6,230 nt of DNA from Clostridia bacterium (lineage in GTDB: Bacteria; Bacillota; Clostridia; Christensenellales; CAG-138): assembly GCA_017435185.1 (NCBI GenBank), contig JAFSFN010000235.1, forward strand, positions 1-6,230. Reading direction: 5' to 3'. Shown here one piece after another: positions 5,000 through 6,230 of the stretch. The position numbers were made by a program, and so were the translations under genes. Under the pieces are notes generated by a model. It saw nothing but the letters and a program-made list of their open reading frames with translations. It was not told where the DNA came from and made no database searches. How positions within the stretch are numbered: the stretch's first letter is position 1; each line of letters begins with the position of its first letter.

Positions 5000-6230
5000 T
5001 TGGTACTTACTATCGACGGAAAAAAAACAGAAGCAATTCAGGGCAGCAGTATACTTGATGCCATAAACTCCATGTCTGATACAAACGACATGAAAAACGC
5101 CACAAAATTAAAAGATCGTCCTTTGGCAGCGAGAATCGGCGGCGAAATATACAGTTTGAATTATACGCCACACCACGACTGCGATATTCATTTGCTTCGC
5201 TATGATTCACGAGAGGGCAAGCGTGTATACGAGCGCACTCTTCAGTTTGTTTTTCTTGCGGCTGTAGATGAGCTTTTTCCCAACTCTGAAGTCACCATTG
5301 CATATACATTGGGTACTGGCCTATATACCAAAATCCAAAAATCCCCTGCGCTTTGCAGTGCAGATATTGAAGCTATCAAGTCAAAAATGCATGAGATCGT
5401 CGATTCTGCAATACCGCTTATAAGAAAACGTCTCCCCATAAACAAAGCAACAGAATACTTTTCATCTAAGCGTCAATTTGACAAAACCGCTCTTTTAAGC
5501 TGGCGTCGTTTCAGTTTCTTCGATGTATATTCCATGCAGGATAAATATATGGATTACTATTATGGGGAAATGGCGCCCGATACAGGTTATGCAAAGGTAT
5601 TTGATCTTTGTGCTATCGATAATGCACTGCTGTTGCTCGTTCCCGATTCCAAAAATCCCGATATTCCTTCAAAATATATTCCTCAACCCAAATTATCTGT
5701 GGTTTTCAAAGAGACTGATTACTGGGATTCACTCATGGATTGTTCTACCGTAAGCGAACTTAACGAACATATTCGTAAAGGCACTATAAACGAAATAGTG
5801 CGTGTCAATGAAGCTCTGCATGAAAAACGCTATGCAAACATTGCGGATAAAATAGTAGAACGAAAGGCTCGCGCTGTTTTAATCGCAGGTCCCTCATCAT
5901 CGGGAAAAACAACTTCGGCCAATCGGCTGTCTACTCAGCTTCGTGCACTCGGTCAAAAACCGGTTATGCTCTCAATGGATGATTACTATCTGGACAGAGC
6001 TGATATGATACCCGACGAAAACGGCCAATATGATTTTGAACATATCAATACATTGGATATTCCTCGCTTCAATCACGACCTTGCGCTCTTGCTGCACGGC
6101 GATGAAGTTGACACTCCGCTGTTTGATTTTACGCGCGGTGCACGAAAAAAGGAATGTCGTACTATAAAATTATGCTCTAACCAACCACTCATTATAGAAG
6201 GTATTCATGCATTGAATCCATCATTGCTCA
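5000..6230 (+). CDS. Nucleoside kinase with TGS-like N-terminus (3' partial)
   Basis: A uridine-kinase-like P-loop enzyme expected to phosphorylate a nucleoside with NTP in the cytosol. The window ends after 410 complete codons. Related proteins run to about 550 aa, so roughly 140 residues are missing. Residues 1 to about 60 look like a TGS-type beta-grasp region (VLTIDGKKTEAIQGSSILDAI). Residues about 60-220 resemble the threonyl-tRNA-synthetase-like accessory domain, with REGKRVYERTLQFVFLAAVDELFP at 71-94. The kinase domain then shows a Walker A loop GPSSSGKTT (297-305, Lys303), MDDYYLDR (326-333) and a IIEGIHALNPSLL segment (398-410) at the expected Walker B region. The linker EALHEKRYANIADKI before the P-loop is also typical. 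The start is TTG at 5000 after GAGGTGA. It is transcribed away from the flippase gene. The exact substrate is not shown by the sequence; phosphoribulokinase is excluded by the N-terminal architecture. Confidence 0.9.
   Translation, partial: MVLTIDGKKTEAIQGSSILDAINSMSDTNDMKNATKLKDRPLAARIGGEIYSLNYTPHHDCDIHLLRYDSREGKRVYERTLQFVFLAAVDELFPNSEVTIAYTLGTGLYTKIQKSPALCSADIEAIKSKMHEIVDSAIPLIRKRLPINKATEYFSSKRQFDKTALLSWRRFSFFDVYSMQDKYMDYYYGEMAPDTGYAKVFDLCAIDNALLLLVPDSKNPDIPSKYIPQPKLSVVFKETDYWDSLMDCSTVSELNEHIRKGTINEIVRVNEALHEKRYANIADKIVERKARAVLIAGPSSSGKTTSANRLSTQLRALGQKPVMLSMDDYYLDRADMIPDENGQYDFEHINTLDIPRFNHDLALLLHGDEVDTPLFDFTRGARKKECRTIKLCSNQPLIIEGIHALNPSLL

Noticed and set aside
1..6230. CRISPR arrays, toxin-antitoxin pairs, insertion sequences, riboswitches, tRNA genes or a new defence system
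   Set aside because: No direct repeats, transposase, terminal inverted repeats or structured leader were seen. MazG here is the YabN-type housekeeping protein and not part of a mazEF toxin-antitoxin module. All genes are known housekeeping families.

Overview
The window looks like an ordinary chromosomal segment of a Gram-positive, low-to-moderate GC bacterium of the Bacillota, most likely class Clostridia. The evidence is strong GGAGG-type ribosome binding sites, near-consensus vegetative promoters, a SpoVB/YabM-type membrane flippase next to a YabN-type two-part MazG protein, and a TGS-type nucleoside kinase family common in Clostridia. Placement near Ruminococcus/Oscillospiraceae is only a guess from gene order and codon style. 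I see no plasmid, phage, transposon, CRISPR or tRNA/rRNA signature.

Layout from right to left. At the right edge, on the + strand, lies a nucleoside (uridine-kinase-like) kinase that begins with TTG at 5000 and is cut by the window end after 410 codons. It diverges across about 109 bp from a minus-strand series. That series runs: a 14-TM-type polysaccharide/lipid flippase of the SpoVB/MurJ superfamily (3271-4890); mazG (1836-3278), which overlaps the flippase gene by 8 bp; hup, encoding the HU nucleoid protein (1467-1739); plsX (310-1320); and acpP (13-237).

Transcription. The minus-strand genes are collinear but probably not one operon. The flippase and mazG genes are translationally linked. 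hup has its own promoter and is followed by a perfect 26-bp palindrome that should act as an intrinsic terminator. plsX has a very good promoter (TTGCAC, 17 bp, TATAAT), and acpP has another (TTGACT, 17 bp, TACAAT) whose -35 box contains the plsX stop codon. Readthrough from plsX into acpP is still likely because no terminator separates them.

Functionally, PlsX and acyl carrier protein are the link between fatty acid synthesis and phosphatidic acid synthesis. The flippase is a candidate carrier of lipid-linked wall or polysaccharide precursors, MazG is a house-cleaning nucleotide pyrophosphatase, HU compacts DNA, and the kinase probably salvages nucleosides.

Several annotated starts were shortened from the longest open frames because ribosome binding sites and promoters decide them (acpP, plsX, flippase). 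There is no gene-free stretch over 300 bp; the largest gaps are the 146 bp hup-plsX gap and the 109 bp divergent gap. I found no undescribed system. The findings are modest points of gene organisation, start choice and one degenerate domain.
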